A program made the translations under genes and the position numbers. Positions 42,760 to 54,168 of a DNA stretch of 64,000 bases are shown one piece after another. How positions within the stretch are numbered: the first letter of the stretch is position 1; every line of letters starts with the position of its first letter. The notes below the pieces were generated by a model. It was not told the origin of the DNA and searched no databases. It saw nothing but the letters and a program-made list of their open reading frames with translations. The stretch is from Thereva unica (taxonomy: Eukaryota > Arthropoda > Insecta > Diptera > Therevidae). Where the stretch lies: the NCBI GenBank assembly GCA_949987705.1, contig OX465281.1, positions 144,012,876-144,076,875 of the forward strand, given 5' to 3'.

Positions 42760-43509
42760 TTAATTTGTCTTACGATGCGCAAGCTTTAGTTCTTTTATCC
42801 AAATCTTATTGTTAGGGGATTCACCAGTTAAATACAAGAATACTACCAATCCTAAATTAACAATAAAGAAGGCGATTCGTAGTGGAAGATCCAATGCTTC
42901 TAATAATGGATATACCCAAACACCAGAAACGTGTTTTATATTAGGAAGCCAAACTAAATATCCTGCCATAAACAATAGAAGGTCTAGTAATCCTTTACTA
43001 CGTTTAGGATATTGTCTAAAGGAGATAAACATCTCTAGCACAATAAATACCATTATATTTGTGTGCATAACATGATTAAGCCAACTGGGAAAGAATCCGT
43101 CAAACGCTTTTGGGAAGACCAGCTCCCTGTCTATAGCCATTACTGTCCAAAATGATATACCAACGTTTAGTGCTACAGGAAATGCTAGTGCTGCCAGCAA
43201 ATAATCTTTTAACTGTCGTATAGTAGGCGTTTTCTTTGGTGCTACTTCGTTTGTTCCGATAAAATCATTTAAAAGACTTATCGTGAAGTAAATTGCTTGG
43301 ATAAACGCATCTAAAACAGTCAGGTACTTGAATTTCCCTCCGAAAGAGTTTCCCATTCCGTGGAACCTGGAGCCTACCGGAATTTTAACGTGATTGAAAT
43401 CGTAGTAAATCGCGTACCAATAATGTGTGGCGGCAATTAAATGCATAATTGTTCGTAGAACTGGGAAAATACCGCGATCCCACGTATAACTTGCTCTTGA
43501 TCTCGACAT
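42760..43509 (-). CDS. AIG1/ADTRP-family membrane hydrolase (androgen-induced gene 1 protein)
   Basis: A complete 249-codon frame from ATG to stop without introns. The family (FAR-17a/AIG1) is a multi-pass membrane protein; human AIG1 and ADTRP are threonine hydrolases cleaving fatty acid esters of hydroxy fatty acids. The two catalytic positions are visible: Thr64 in FKYLTVLDAFIQAIYFT and His149 in LNHVMHTNIMVFIVLEMF. Hydrophobic segments lie at about 15-36, 62-84, 104-126, 144-162, 172-192 and 210-232. The length matches the family's usual 230-250. The conserved YLVWLPNIKHVSGVWVYPLL region near 187-206 is present. The tail ends KELKLAHRKTN, a Lys-containing end as for ER proteins. The gene is in sense with the surrounding LTR element and was probably captured from a host mRNA; transcription would come from the right-hand LTR. 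Confidence 0.88.
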   Translation of the reverse strand: MSRSRASYTWDRGIFPVLRTIMHLIAATHYWYAIYYDFNHVKIPVGSRFHGMGNSFGGKFKYLTVLDAFIQAIYFTISLLNDFIGTNEVAPKKTPTIRQLKDYLLAALAFPVALNVGISFWTVMAIDRELVFPKAFDGFFPSWLNHVMHTNIMVFIVLEMFISFRQYPKRSKGLLDLLLFMAGYLVWLPNIKHVSGVWVYPLLEALDLPLRIAFFIVNLGLVVFLYLTGESPNNKIWIKELKLAHRKTN

Positions 43510-44815
43510 TTTCTATCAATTAAATTTCTTTACGCACAGATAAAATTTTAGATAATTTACTAAATAAGATCACCAACTTTTATTACGGATATTTAGAACA
43601 TAAAAAAAATTCAACACAATGAACGCTGCCAACACTCGTCTAAAATAAACTAACAAAATTTTAAATGTCTACAAAATTCGAGCGAAGTATATTAAAACGT
43701 CATGCTACTTCACTTGGCTATACGTAAATATCCCACGCAAATAATAGGCATTACCTATTTACCGACCAAAATTAATCACAATCAGAAAATATAAACTTTC
43801 ACTTATACTGCGCATCACTTGTTATCATTATCATATAAATTACATAAATTACCCATACTTTCTATTCAAAACTTTATTTATTTAAATTCCGATCGCCACT
43901 TCCTCATGTTATCGCCCTCAACTTTGATATTGCCTTTCAAAACAAAAGGTATGGTCAAATTAGGATCGGTTGAAATAACTATAAACTGAAGCTGGCTTAA
44001 AGAAACAAAAGAAATCTTCTTGTACCTAAAGAGAATACTTAAAACAGGATCTTATCATGATGGCATGACCATAAAACAATCTCTATGAACTCACTGGGCG
44101 CTTAGACTATAAAGTAGCACAAAATTTATTAAATTTAGAAAAACTTTGAGGAAAACCTTATAATTTCGACGTGTAATAATAAGATCACAAGTACTTTGGA
44201 ACAAAGGGATGGATATCGAGTTGATAATCCTGACAATAACATAAATTTAACTCAAAGACACTAAAATGGGTACTATTTTCAATGGTATTTGAAGGTAACA
44301 TTAAATCTGAAAAATTCTTACATGCTTGCATCATAAATGAATCACAATATGTCGCCAGTAAGTTGACTATCGATTGCACTATTTACAAAATTTAATATCA
44401 CTTTGTGTTATGGGATCTGCCGCAGCAGCCCTGCCTGTCATCACTTTGTTTACTTCATTAAGAAAAAATACAAGCACTACGGATTAATTGGACCACGGCG
44501 CGATCTGAGGCTCTGGCGCACTTAGCTTGACTCCATCCAGCATTACCTTCACTTTATTTGTTACTAATTTAAGTAGATATCCAATCACTTATTTTATACA
44601 CCACTACTTTTAATCATTCCGAAGTACACGGATCTATCGGACTTGCTTGCAACTTCGACCCAACAGACGGAGATTTGGATGACACTGACACCGGAGCCCA
44701 CACTGCAATGCACGGTTTACTACGATTTTGCCTGGCCAAGAATGACAGATTGATAGATAGGTAGATATGAATATTGGTCGTTGGCACATAAATACGAAGT
44801 CAGGAAATTTACGCG
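43510..44815. other. Leader of the AIG1-carrying element, no gag or pol
   Basis: 1.3 kb between the primer-site duplication and the AIG1-like start. On the minus strand only tiny frames occur, for example 44543-44484 (19 codons, MLDGVKLSAPEPQIAPWSN) and 44441-44379 (20 codons, MTGRAAAADPITQSDIKFCK), which could be uORFs or gag-start remnants. The 64-codon minus frame at 44185-44379 has no recognisable domain. Confidence 0.5.
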
Positions 44816-44920
44816 TGTTTGATTATAAAAAGAAAAATATCCCGGATGAGCCCCCAAATTTTATCGCCTGTTTGATTATAAAAAGAAAAAGATCCCGGTT
44901 GAGCCCCCAAATTTTATCGC
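44816..44920 (-). repeat. Duplicated primer-binding region, two units of 52-53 bp
   Basis: TGTTTGATTATAAAAAGAAA...TTTTATCGC occurs at 44816-44867 and again at 44869-44920; the second overlaps the LTR end. Read on the minus strand each unit has a primer site: TGGGGGCTCATCCGGGAT at 44839-44856 and TGGGGGCTCAACCGGGAT at 44892-44909. These differ from the well-known tRNA-Pro site of murine leukemia virus at one and two positions respectively. Confidence 0.8.
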
Positions 44921-46048
44921 GTATTTTCCTTTAATTTCGTGGATTTAACGTTTATTACTTTTTCCCGGGCGGGAACCCTTCGTAGGCCATGGAAGGCGAC
45001 GAAATCTGTATACGAGATTCCCTGTCATAATATTTCTTTCCTTTTTTTTTTTTAAATAAACTGGTTTGCGGAGAGTGGAATAAAAAACATATCCTTTTTC
45101 TCAAATGCCTTACACATATAGCAAATTGCAAATGCTTAGTAATTTATTATAATATTCACAACTTCTTAAAGGTATGAGCATCTTTATGCTACTTACTTGC
45201 TTCCCTACTTAATCCGGGCCCTTCTAACTAATAATATCTTTCCTAGACATGCAATTTAAATAAATAATACATTAATTAAGGGGAATAACTTAAAGACTAT
45301 GTAAGCATGAATTTGACCAATATGGATAATGAATTATATAAATATAAATATGTAATATAATAAATATAACAGAATAAATATAACTTGTAATAAGGTTCTT
45401 TTCTCTTTTCTATTATTTTATTTTATATATATATGAATTAGTATGTTTCTTTCTTATCTGGTAGTCCCACGGTGGTTAGTTGTGCGGTGTCTGCATATGG
45501 CGTTGATTAATTTGCTTCCTCCAACGGGTTAAGCTTTTATTAAATTCCATGTGTCTCCTTTCCCTGGAGCATTATATAATTAGGTACATTTTTTTTATTA
45601 TGAGTGTACTACTCATATTTTTTAAACTCTGACACTTTTATTTAGAGTAACTATATATATATATATTAAATGTTTTAAACTTTACTGAAATTTACTTTTC
45701 TAAATTTTACTTTTTTTTTTGTTCCACTATAGGTCTATCCCCTTTGCAAGCTGGCACGAGAAGAAGGATCGGTTCTCTATTTTCTCGCCACGCGGCCTTT
45801 TTCGAAGACTCGGCATTCGAACTTCCGCTCTGTTTGAATCTTACAGGTTTTTAAGTGATTGGGTATTTAATTGTTAGGTCTAATTAAAATAAATTTTTTT
45901 TGTAATATTCATGTCTGATTTGTTATCGATAAATTTTGTAATGTTCATACTTGTTTACTTTGAAATAATTTTGTGTTTTACTAAGATTTCATTTAGGGCT
46001 TAGGACATTTTTAATATTTTGCTTTCGTAGCAATTTTGATACGCTACA
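44915..46048 (-). repeat. 5' LTR of the AIG1-carrying element
   Basis: 1134-bp copy of the LTR; it would carry the promoter for the minus-strand transcript that includes the AIG1-like gene. AT-rich tracts such as TATATATATA occur inside it. Confidence 0.93.
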
Positions 46049-48902
46049 ATAGACCTAGATTCCCACAACACAGATTGTCAACAAAAACGCCCCTACCTGG
46101 TTTAACTATCACATTCGCCAGCTGATTCGACGAAAAAATCAAGCATGGAAGCGATTTAAAAGATCACCGTCAGCAGAAAATGCTATTCTTTATCGAAGGA
46201 ATAATGCGGAAATGCGCAGAACAATTAAGGAAGAAAAGCACAAGGCCTGGGTAAACTTCCTCGATTCCATCAACCCCAACAGCTCTGTCCGAGAAAACTG
46301 CCGCAATGTTAGAGCGATATTCGGGAACAGAAAAAAAACCGTGATCTCTGCACTGGAGCATGAAGACAACACAATTGTAGACCCCAACGAAATCCCAAAC
46401 ATCATAGCCAAACAATTATCAAGCTATGCTAGCGCAAATCCATCTCTACATGCTGAAGACGACAGAATAATGCAAGCAGATCTGGAAAAACTCCGAAATC
46501 TGGCCCCCTCGCCTCTTGATAATCATATAACCTTAAGAGAAGTCCAAAATGTTTTGGACTCTTATAAAGGTTCAACACCGGGCCTAGATAAAGTAACATA
46601 TGGTATGATGAAGAAAGCCCCATCACACTATCTACTTAGGCTAACTAGGCTATATAATATGGTACTGAGCTCGGGCTCATTTCCACACGCCTGGAAATTA
46701 GCAGAGATCCGTCCCATTCCCAAAATACCCAATAAAATCATTCCCCCCAACAAAATCAGGCCTATATCCCTTCTCCCTACTGCCTCCAAAATCTTGGAAA
46801 AAATACTTAGTAATAGACTGAACTGGCTTCTTGAACAAAAACTTCCAAAAGGAGTTGTAGGTTACAGACCTGGACGAGGCACAATATCACTCCTGCAAGA
46901 AACAGAACACAACTTGGCTTGTGCTATCGGCCGAGGAGAACATTGTGTACTTCTCTCGGCAGATCTGGAAAAAGCGTACGACAGGCTGCAAAGAAAAGTC
47001 GTTATCCACCAGCTTGCAGACTGGAATGCAGGATACAAATTTGCAAGTACAATTAAATCATTCCTTACAAGGCGTAAAGTCGTGGTGAAGAACAAAGGCT
47101 TTTCTTCCGACGTCCTACCACTTGCAAGTGGAACTCCACAAGGCTCACCTTTATCAGTCACCTTGTTCAACACCTATATTTATCAGCTCTCCTCAACTCT
47201 ATCACGGATACCAAAGCTAAGGTATCATATTTATGCGGACAACATAGTCTTGTACTCTTCTGGCAAAACTCAGTTAGTAGAAAGAACCCTACGAATAGCC
47301 CTCAATACCTTAAAAACATGGTGCCAAACCACGGGGGCAATCATATCCGACGACAAGCTAGAAGCTCTACATGTCTGCAGGAAGACTAGCTGCACTACTA
47401 CTACTTTTAACTGGGGCAATCAAGCAATACCTTTACAAAAAGAGCTTAAGGTGTTGGGCTTACAGCTTACGAAAACCCTACGCTGGAATAAGCATGCTAA
47501 CGACATTATAGGAGACTTAAACAAACGGAACAATATGCTAAAAGTCATTTGCCAAAAGAAGCATGGGCCTCCGGTCAATCTGGCAGCTAAAATAGCGAAA
47601 CAAGTTTTAATGGGAAAAGTGGACTATGGACTGACGATATACGGACATGGGACAAAAACAGCACTGGATAAGATCCAAAAAGTAATCAACAATGCTGCAC
47701 GCATAGCCCTTGGAGCTTTAAGAACAACTCCAATCCATGCCCTCTTGATAGAGTCTGGCCTGCCAACGATCTTCGAACAAACGCTTAAACGAACAGCAAA
47801 TTTAATCTTCAAGAACATTCATGACCACCAAGCCCCACTTCACCACTCTGTAATCTCCATACTCAAAACAGACCTGAATAAGTACAGGAAACCATCGGCT
47901 CTAGTTCTCGGATTAAAAACAATAACAGAAACAACAGCTGAACTACTTTACATCCCTAATGATCTATACAATCCGACAAACCCAACACCACCTTGGTTAT
48001 TCAAACATAGCCAAATAAATTCTGAAATGACAAACTACAACAATTACGACAACAAAACTATAAAACGATACTTTCACCGACTAATACAAAAACAGCGAGT
48101 ACAACAACAATATTACACAGACGCCTCAAAAATAACAGATCAGGTCTCCTATGCTGTGGTGGACGGGCAAGGAAACACAGTGAGTCTAGGGAAAATGCCA
48201 GGATGGACTTCTATATATACAGCAGAGACAATAGCAATATACAAAGCCTGCTTACATGCACAAGTAACAGAATCTACATTAATCATAACAGACTCACTAT
48301 CCGCAGTTAACTCAATAAGGAACCTGAAAAACAAACACCCAACCCTACAACACATAAGACAGCTAATTACTGACAAGGACATACGGCTCATTTGGTGCCC
48401 CGCACATGTCGGCATAGATGGAAATGAATGCGCAGACCAGGAAGCAAAGGAAGCACATAGACGTCCGCTAACGGAATTAAGACCATCGGACTTTACATCA
48501 GTACGGAAAAAACTGCGACAAACGATGGACGAAACTAAATTACGCGACTGGAACACAAGCAGCACCTTCCTAGCCTCACACTGGAAAGAGATCACAACCC
48601 CACAGGGACATGATCTGCCCAGGGCATTAGGGGTGCTACTTACGAGACTAAGACTCGGACATTTCCTTGCGGCTAAAAGGCATATATTCCAAAAAACTTC
48701 CCCACCTTCTTGTCCCCACTGTCCTACACAAACATTAACAGCACGACACCTTTTTATAGACTGCCCTACAACATCTCACGTACTACGACAACACATAGAA
48801 TATGACAACGACACGCCGCAACTCAATGCGGACAAAAACCAGACGAAAACATTGATCGAACTAGTAAATAGACTAATATTAGAACCTGAGCCTAAGATTT
48901 AG
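46049..48902 (+). pseudogene. LINE ORF2, reverse transcriptase and RNase H
   Basis: The frame is open from about 46054, with NAPTWFNYHIRQLIRRKNQA, and has a Met at 46212. RT: STPGLDKVTYGMMKKAPSHY, IRPIPKIPNK, CVLLSADLEKAYDRLQRKVV (motif A Asp), SGTPQGSPLSVTLFNTYIYQ and the catalytic box YHIYADNIVLYSSG, where the second Asp of YADD is Asn. RNase H: YYTDASKITDQVSYAVVDGQ, AETIAIYKACLHAQ, LIITDSLSAVNSIRN and IWCPAHVGIDGNECADQEAK with all expected acidic residues and His. A C-terminal finger CPHCPTQTLTARHLFIDC follows. No stops in 896 codons, but the Asp-to-Asn change should abolish polymerase activity. Confidence 0.88.
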
Positions 48903-49076
48903 AATAGAATAAGAATATAAACAGCGTATACTATCTAAGATCTAGCATTAAGACAATATAAAGCCCTCTAGGATTAAGATCCATGGGCTGAAAAACCCTT
49001 TGTTAGCATTAAGTAGTTTATAATCTAAGTAAATCTAATAAAGGTTAAAAAAAAAAAAAAAAAAAAAAACAAAAAA

Positions 49077-50131
49077 ATAAAAGGTTGGCCGTGCAGGCAC
49101 AAGTGGTACTAAGCACCAAAAAAAATTTTAACTTCAAGGTCCGTGCAGGACTATTAACGGGCTTTAAAAGCCGCGTTGGGCGCCATTTATGTAATAGCAT
49201 AATGGCGCGATAAAATATTGAGCGCCACTTATGCGAGGTATTACCCCCTTAGCCATAAGCCCGGAAAAGCATGACCAAGGAGTCAATACCATACATAAGA
49301 AATGAAAAAAAATTCCGGAACTCCTACGCCGGCCACACGGAGTTATCTAGCTCGCCGGAGGGGTCGTGGGGTGTGTGGCCGGGCCTTACCGCGGTTGGTT
49401 CACCACTTACCTAAATGTTGATGCGAAAAATTCTTCCTTCGTCACTCCATGTCTGCGACACCAACGATTCACGGACCTCGCGGCAAATCAATCAGAAGGG
49501 GGGACAGACGGAGAAAAATGGACTACCAGAAAATAAAGGAAAACAAAATTTGGTAAGCTGGATGGACGTTCAGGATGTTCACGGGGCGCAGTGGCAGACG
49601 GTAAAACGTCTATTACCAAAGACGGTTAAGCCCGTGTACCATCTTCACAGCCCACCAGGAAAAATTAATGGGGGATCCTGCTCTCGGACCGACGTAGTGG
49701 CAAGCGGTTTCACGCCTGATACCAGAGTCGCCAACCCTAGAAACAGGACAAGAGTCACCCTGACTCCACCTTCACGCATAGCCAAGCGACCACTCGCTTG
49801 TTAGCAAGCCGTGAAGGTAAGCAGGGATCGAAGACATGTCAAAAAGAATGAAGAAGCTACCGCGTTATGGGAAAGGAAGGCCTAAAGGTGAAAACAAAGA
49901 AAAAGTCACATAAAATTTGGACAATGAGTATCGAAGATAATCGAAAAGGAGATAAGGACTAAGGCTTCGCGGTACTACCTTAGCCCAGGCGAGCACTAGG
50001 TACTGGTGGTGAACCATTCATAAACAAACCAAAAAATAAAAGGTTGGCCGTGCAGGCACAAGTGGTACTAAGCACCAAAAAAAAATTTTAACTTCAAGGT
50101 CCGTGCAGGACTATTAACGGGCTTTAAAAGC
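49077..50131. repeat. LINE-derived block: terminal segment, leader, terminal segment
   Basis: The segment ATAAAAGGTTGGCCGTGCAG...GGGCTTTAAAAG occurs at 49077-49170 and again at 50037-50131. Between them lies block A (49190-49476, also at 24847-25130) joined to the LINE leader (49477-50028, also at 37497-38042). The arrangement looks like the 3' end of the full LINE followed by a second, internally deleted copy in which the leader is joined straight to the 3' end. Confidence 0.7.
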
Positions 50132-50600
50132 TGGTCAATAACAAAAAGTGTTAACAACGTAAAACGAAACAACCTACGGTTTGTACAGATATAACCTCTC
50201 AACAAAAACCCAAAAAAAATCTACGCCCTGGCACCAGTCGTTGACTCTCTTTTGAACCTCACAATTGGTAAGTAAATATATATATGAATATTTTTTTTTA
50301 TAGTTATATAATCCTAGTAAAATTACAACAAAATCTAAAAAAAAAAACAATATGTCGGGTATATAAGAAAAAAACTTATTTTGGTTGAATATGTTAATAA
50401 AGAAAAAAAGAAAAAAAAAACCACATTTAATCTAAATTCCTTGTTTGTTCTTTTTTTTAAAGACCACTTCAACCTTCCGTCCGCTAAGTGACTTAGAAGC
50501 TGCTGTTACACGACGTCTCCTGGGATATTGCAATATAAACTTCCGATTGGAATGGTGTACATGGCTGCCTTGATAAGCTTTAAACTAACTTCTTGCTTCT
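50132..50600. repeat. Repeat block B, copy 2
   Basis: Nearly identical to 25294-25775, with length changes in AT and T tracts and a deletion of about 10 bases near 50480. It starts directly after the LINE-derived segment. Confidence 0.75.
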
Positions 50601-51419
50601 TAGTCCAGTAAATAGGTACTTTTTCTTTGCAAAAAATACCGCACGCGATTTTTTTTTACCAAATGTTTTTACATATTTTTATGAGTTTAAATTCAAAATG
50701 GCGTCATCCCCACCCTTATGCTTCACTTAAAATGAAGGGAACCGCGTTTAATTCTATATCTTAGAAACTATGCGTTTTACTACAAAATTGTATATAATCT
50801 TTTTTGTAGATAAATAAGTGATTTAACTTTTTTGTTCAGAATTTTTTTTTGTAAAGTCAATATGTTCGGAGTTATAGTGCTTCAAACTTTATACATCACT
50901 TTCTTTGCACTATATTTCGTTAACGGTTAGCCCGCCATAAAAAAGTCCTTCCTAAGACTTATAGAACACACGATTATCTATGACTTTTGCTTTCATCGTT
51001 TTTAGATAGGGCTAATATTTCACGAGTTATAGCGCTTTAAATGTCGGAAAATGTAAATTCAATAAAAAAATAATTTCCTAATATCTTTTTCTTTGCCCGT
51101 TACATTTAAACTGATTATATCGGGTGTTGAGCTCATCATTGCCCACAATTGCTGCCTTTACTTTTTTCTATAAAGTTGATATTTATGGATTTATTACACC
51201 TCAAAAGTTTATTAAAAATGGTTTTTTGCAAATAGCTAGTCAACTATTTATTTACGATGACAAGTTATACCAACAAATTTGTTTGTTATAAAATTCCGTT
51301 GAAATTTTACTTTAAACATAGCTAAAACTGGCCTTATTTGTGGAAATTGCAAGCAATTTTGACTTTGACTTTTTTTCACTTAGTTCTTTTCGACAAAAGC
51401 TTAGGAAAAAGAGTACTAA
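50601..51419. other. No supported gene
   Basis: AT-rich sequence with many T- and A-runs and no protein-like frame. It may be part of the same repeat as 51420-51780. Confidence 0.4.
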
Positions 51420-51780
51420 AAAAGTACGAAATAACGCCAATTTTAGTATTAAAATTGCTTATAACTTCGAAAGTAAAGGCCGTAGCATAAAAATTGTCTG
51501 GACATTATTCATAGGAAAAACTCCAAGCTTTCTTATTCTGGAAAAAAAAAACATTAGTTGACTATGAATATTTTGGAGAAAAAGGTGGTTGAAAGTGACA
51601 TTTTTGTTAAAAAAAAACAAAATTTTGACTTTGACGACTCATAACTCTGGAAGTTGGTACTGTGGTACCGTCGTTTTTACAATTTTAGATAGGTGGGAGT
51701 ATTCTGCGTACACTGATACCTTATTCATGAAAATAGGTTATAGCATTACAAAAATATAGGGTGATATTTGGAATTTCGCC
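51420..51780. repeat. Dispersed AT-rich repeat, copy 2
   Basis: Same order of conserved strings as 6567-6880 (AAAGTAAAGGCCGTAGCATA, TTTTAGATAGGTGGGAGTAT, TACAAAATA-like end). Confidence 0.6.
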
Positions 51781-53280
51781 TGAATAAACAAAAATAGCAA
51801 TATTAACACCTTTGCCATAGTTAAGGGATATAAAAACTATACAGAATTTCAACACACATTATAATCGATAATCTGAGATACTTTTCGCTTGCGCCGGGCC
51901 TGGGGCACATTTGACCAGGCTCCTTTACCCCTTTTTTATTATTGGGAATGTTCCTGTCGCCGTATGACTACCTGCAGTCTTTGTTTTGAGTTGTTTGCTA
52001 TTTGTAAGTACCCTAATACTATGAGCAGTATCTGTGTAAGTTTCTTTTTTAAAACGTTAGTTGATCCCGTGCATAGATCATGCAGGCAGTGAAAAAATAA
52101 ATAGTGAAATTAGTGGCACAGGGGATTGTTCTTGTGAATAGGACGATGTGTGTCTTTACACCTTGTGTACAATTTTTTTATATCTATCATGGCTGAAAAG
52201 GTACCCAAGTCATATTTAATTAAGAGGAATTTAGAAGGAGTTATTACATTTCGTTTAAAGATAGATATTTTTTTTGGAAAATGCTAGTTAAGCATGGATT
52301 TTTTTTAAAGGACAATAAAAAAGTGATGAAGATTTAGATTAAAACGCATCTTCAAAGTTGATCTCCGTCGAAGAAAATCTACTTGTGCCAATAATGAAGG
52401 ACACAATTCATTATCAGGAAAGCTTGGAGATCAAAGCATTTAGATATTAATATATTTTAAACAACACTAATCATATTTCCGTAAATATTTTTTTCAAAGT
52501 TTATCATAAATTTTTAAAAATTTAAATAGTTAATTATTGGATGTAACGTAGATATCAATAAGTATGTTTTTCGTACGTTATAAATCTTATTTATTTGAAT
52601 TAATTTATAATATTTCTAATAATTTAAGTTCAGAAATAAATAAAAATGTTATAAATAAAATATTGGCTCCAATTAATTATTTTCATTAAAAAAAATTTCA
52701 TTCATATAAATCTATTAATAAAATGCTTTTAGTAATTGCAGTAATAGTGAATTTCGATTAATCGAACCCCGTGCGAAATAGAATCTACCGAGATGTATTG
52801 TTTGATGGACAGCAGATTATCGACTGATTGAGTATGGACTCAAATATTTTTAACTTCTTTTCAAAAGAATTTTAATTTGCAAGAAATATTTTCAAAACTG
52901 GTCGAAATATAAAAAAATCAAATCAAATGCTTAGTGACGTCTCTTAATCGTCTATTGTAATTCATATGATTGCGTATTACATAAAATCAATACGGTATGT
53001 TATTTAAAGAATTCCTGCGGATCTCCCCCAATTGCTTACGGAATTGACACCATTGCCTTGTCAACTGCGCCAGGTAGTTAAGTGAACTCCTAGGATGGTT
53101 TCGCCGTATCCAATTCCGTAGCGGAGTTGGGTTGTGACGTCACTCGTAGCCAGAGTTTCTGCTGTTAAAGTTCTCTCCATTCCAAAACAGTGAGTTGTTT
53201 GTAAACAATATAGTTTTTCGTGTTTATTGTGAAAACTGTGCAATTAGTTATTTTTTGTAAAAACAAAAAGTGTTCAATTC
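51781..53280. other. No supported gene
   Basis: Very AT-rich. Frames are short and without recognisable motifs. No tRNA-like box or inverted ends were seen. Confidence 0.4.
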
Positions 53281-53681
53281 GAGGAATTACAGGAAGATGC
53301 CCTGGAAAATTTAGCTGTATACATCATTAAACGACTGAGTAAGTCAAACACACTAGGTGCAACAGTTATAGCTCGAATTCTTGGTCGTGGGTAAATGAGT
53401 TATTCGGAGGGGGTTTGGTCAAGCCTTCCACGACTTTCTTAGCCAAAATAGAACAATTGGAGAATATTTTCCTAAAAATTAATGGCGAGAAAATATTAAT
53501 AAAAGAAAAGTTTTTGAAATATATGATTAAAGCTGCAGAGAATATTGAACTTCCTCTAAAATGTAAGGAACTATTTTTCCGATGCCGTATTTACTTCAGA
53601 ATTAAAAATTTAAATGTTATGGCAAATAAAGAAAAATATTCTATAAGCAAAAAAAGAAAATTAAAGAAGATTGTTACTTAA
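53281..53681 (+). pseudogene. Possible DNA-transposon protein, C-terminal fragment
   Basis: Plus-strand reading, with a shift near 53400: ALENLAVYIIKRLSKSNTLG, then NELFGGGLVKPSTTFLAKIE and LPLKCKELFFRCRIYFRIKN, ending in KKRKLKKIVT. The pattern of a GGG-L-X2-PS-X2-FL box, then a helical region and an FFRCRIYFRIKNLN box, resembles the C-terminal end of P-element/THAP-type transposon proteins as I recall them. Nothing upstream was recognised, so the assignment is tentative. Confidence 0.4.
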
Positions 53682-53726
53682 TATCATAGACTTTTCATTT
53701 TTTATTCAATTAAAAATTATTATATC

Positions 53727-54168
53727 TGTTGAATGCTTTGAATAGTTAAAATTATTGGTATTATTATTCTTACCCGGTTGTTCAAGATCGACGCCACTGC
53801 ACATTTGGAGTGGTCACCCACACAGGAGGGGAGAAGAAGTTCTGTGATCGGCTCTATGACGATCTGCAAATCTAAGGGAGAATTACTTTCTGGACAACCA
53901 GCCACTGGGCAACAAGTTCGCTCTCTAGATACCCGGCTACTTGGCAACAAATATATGTATTTCGTTCCAAATTATCTTTGAGTAACCAAATAAAGTAGAA
54001 ATTTATAACGTGGAAAATGTGTTATTAATAAATTAATAATTCCGGACGGCCTGCAAAATAAATAATCATCTCACCTGTTGAAGATCCGCAACGAGCTCAA
54101 CTTCATGGTTTTTTTCACCCGTTCGCACCCCGCCGAGCATCACCACAAGGTTTGCCCCAGCTCAAACA
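53727..54168 (+). repeat. Probable 5' LTR of the BEL/Pao element
   Basis: The right edge is firm: GCTCAAACA followed by TTTGGTCCTTCGAGCCGGAT. The left edge is proposed at TGTTGAATGC (53727) because it fits TG...CA, but the second LTR is outside the window. AATAAA-type signals occur near 53990 and 54055. Confidence 0.55.

Larger units (their letters stand above)
40692..46048 (-). mobile_element. Non-autonomous LTR retrotransposon carrying an AIG1-family gene
   Basis: Two direct repeats, 40692-41823 (1132 bp) and 44915-46048 (1134 bp), appear identical except for one T-run (10 against 12). ATAG flanks the element on both sides (40688-40691 and 46049-46052). In the minus orientation the LTR reads TGTAGCG...CGCGATA. 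Just inside the 5' LTR lies a primer site, TGGGGGCTCAACCGGGAT, and just before the 3' LTR a purine stretch, TTCGGAGGAAA. The 3.09-kb interior has no gag, protease, RT or integrase in any frame. It holds a duplicated primer region, a 1.3-kb leader with only tiny ORFs, the AIG1-like gene, a poly(A) tract and a tandem-repeat array. It sits in the LINE at 37497-49170 and must use proteins supplied by another element. Confidence 0.9.
37497..49170 (+). mobile_element. I-like LINE, interrupted by a MITE and by an LTR element
   Basis: Components on the plus strand: a leader (37497-38300, matched by 49477-50028), ORF1 (38301-39713 with a premature stop), ORF2 endonuclease (39715-40691), then after the LTR element ORF2 RT and RNase H (46049-48902), and a 3' end with a run of A near 49047. 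ORF1 with CCHC-type fingers and ORF2 with RNase H match the I/R1-like group. The boundaries are taken from repeat matches and no target duplication was found. The copy is defective: a stop in ORF1, a deletion in the endonuclease, and YADN in the RT. Confidence 0.8.

Noticed and set aside
42760..43509. AIG1-like gene as an ordinary resident host gene
   Set aside because: It is bounded by near-identical 1.13-kb LTRs with a primer site, purine tract and target duplication, lacks introns, and is followed by a poly(A) run; residence within an LTR element explains more.
40692..46048. The two 1.13-kb repeats as a plain segmental duplication
   Set aside because: The ATAG flanks, TGTA start in minus orientation, and tRNA-Pro-like primer site at the inner edge are specific LTR features.
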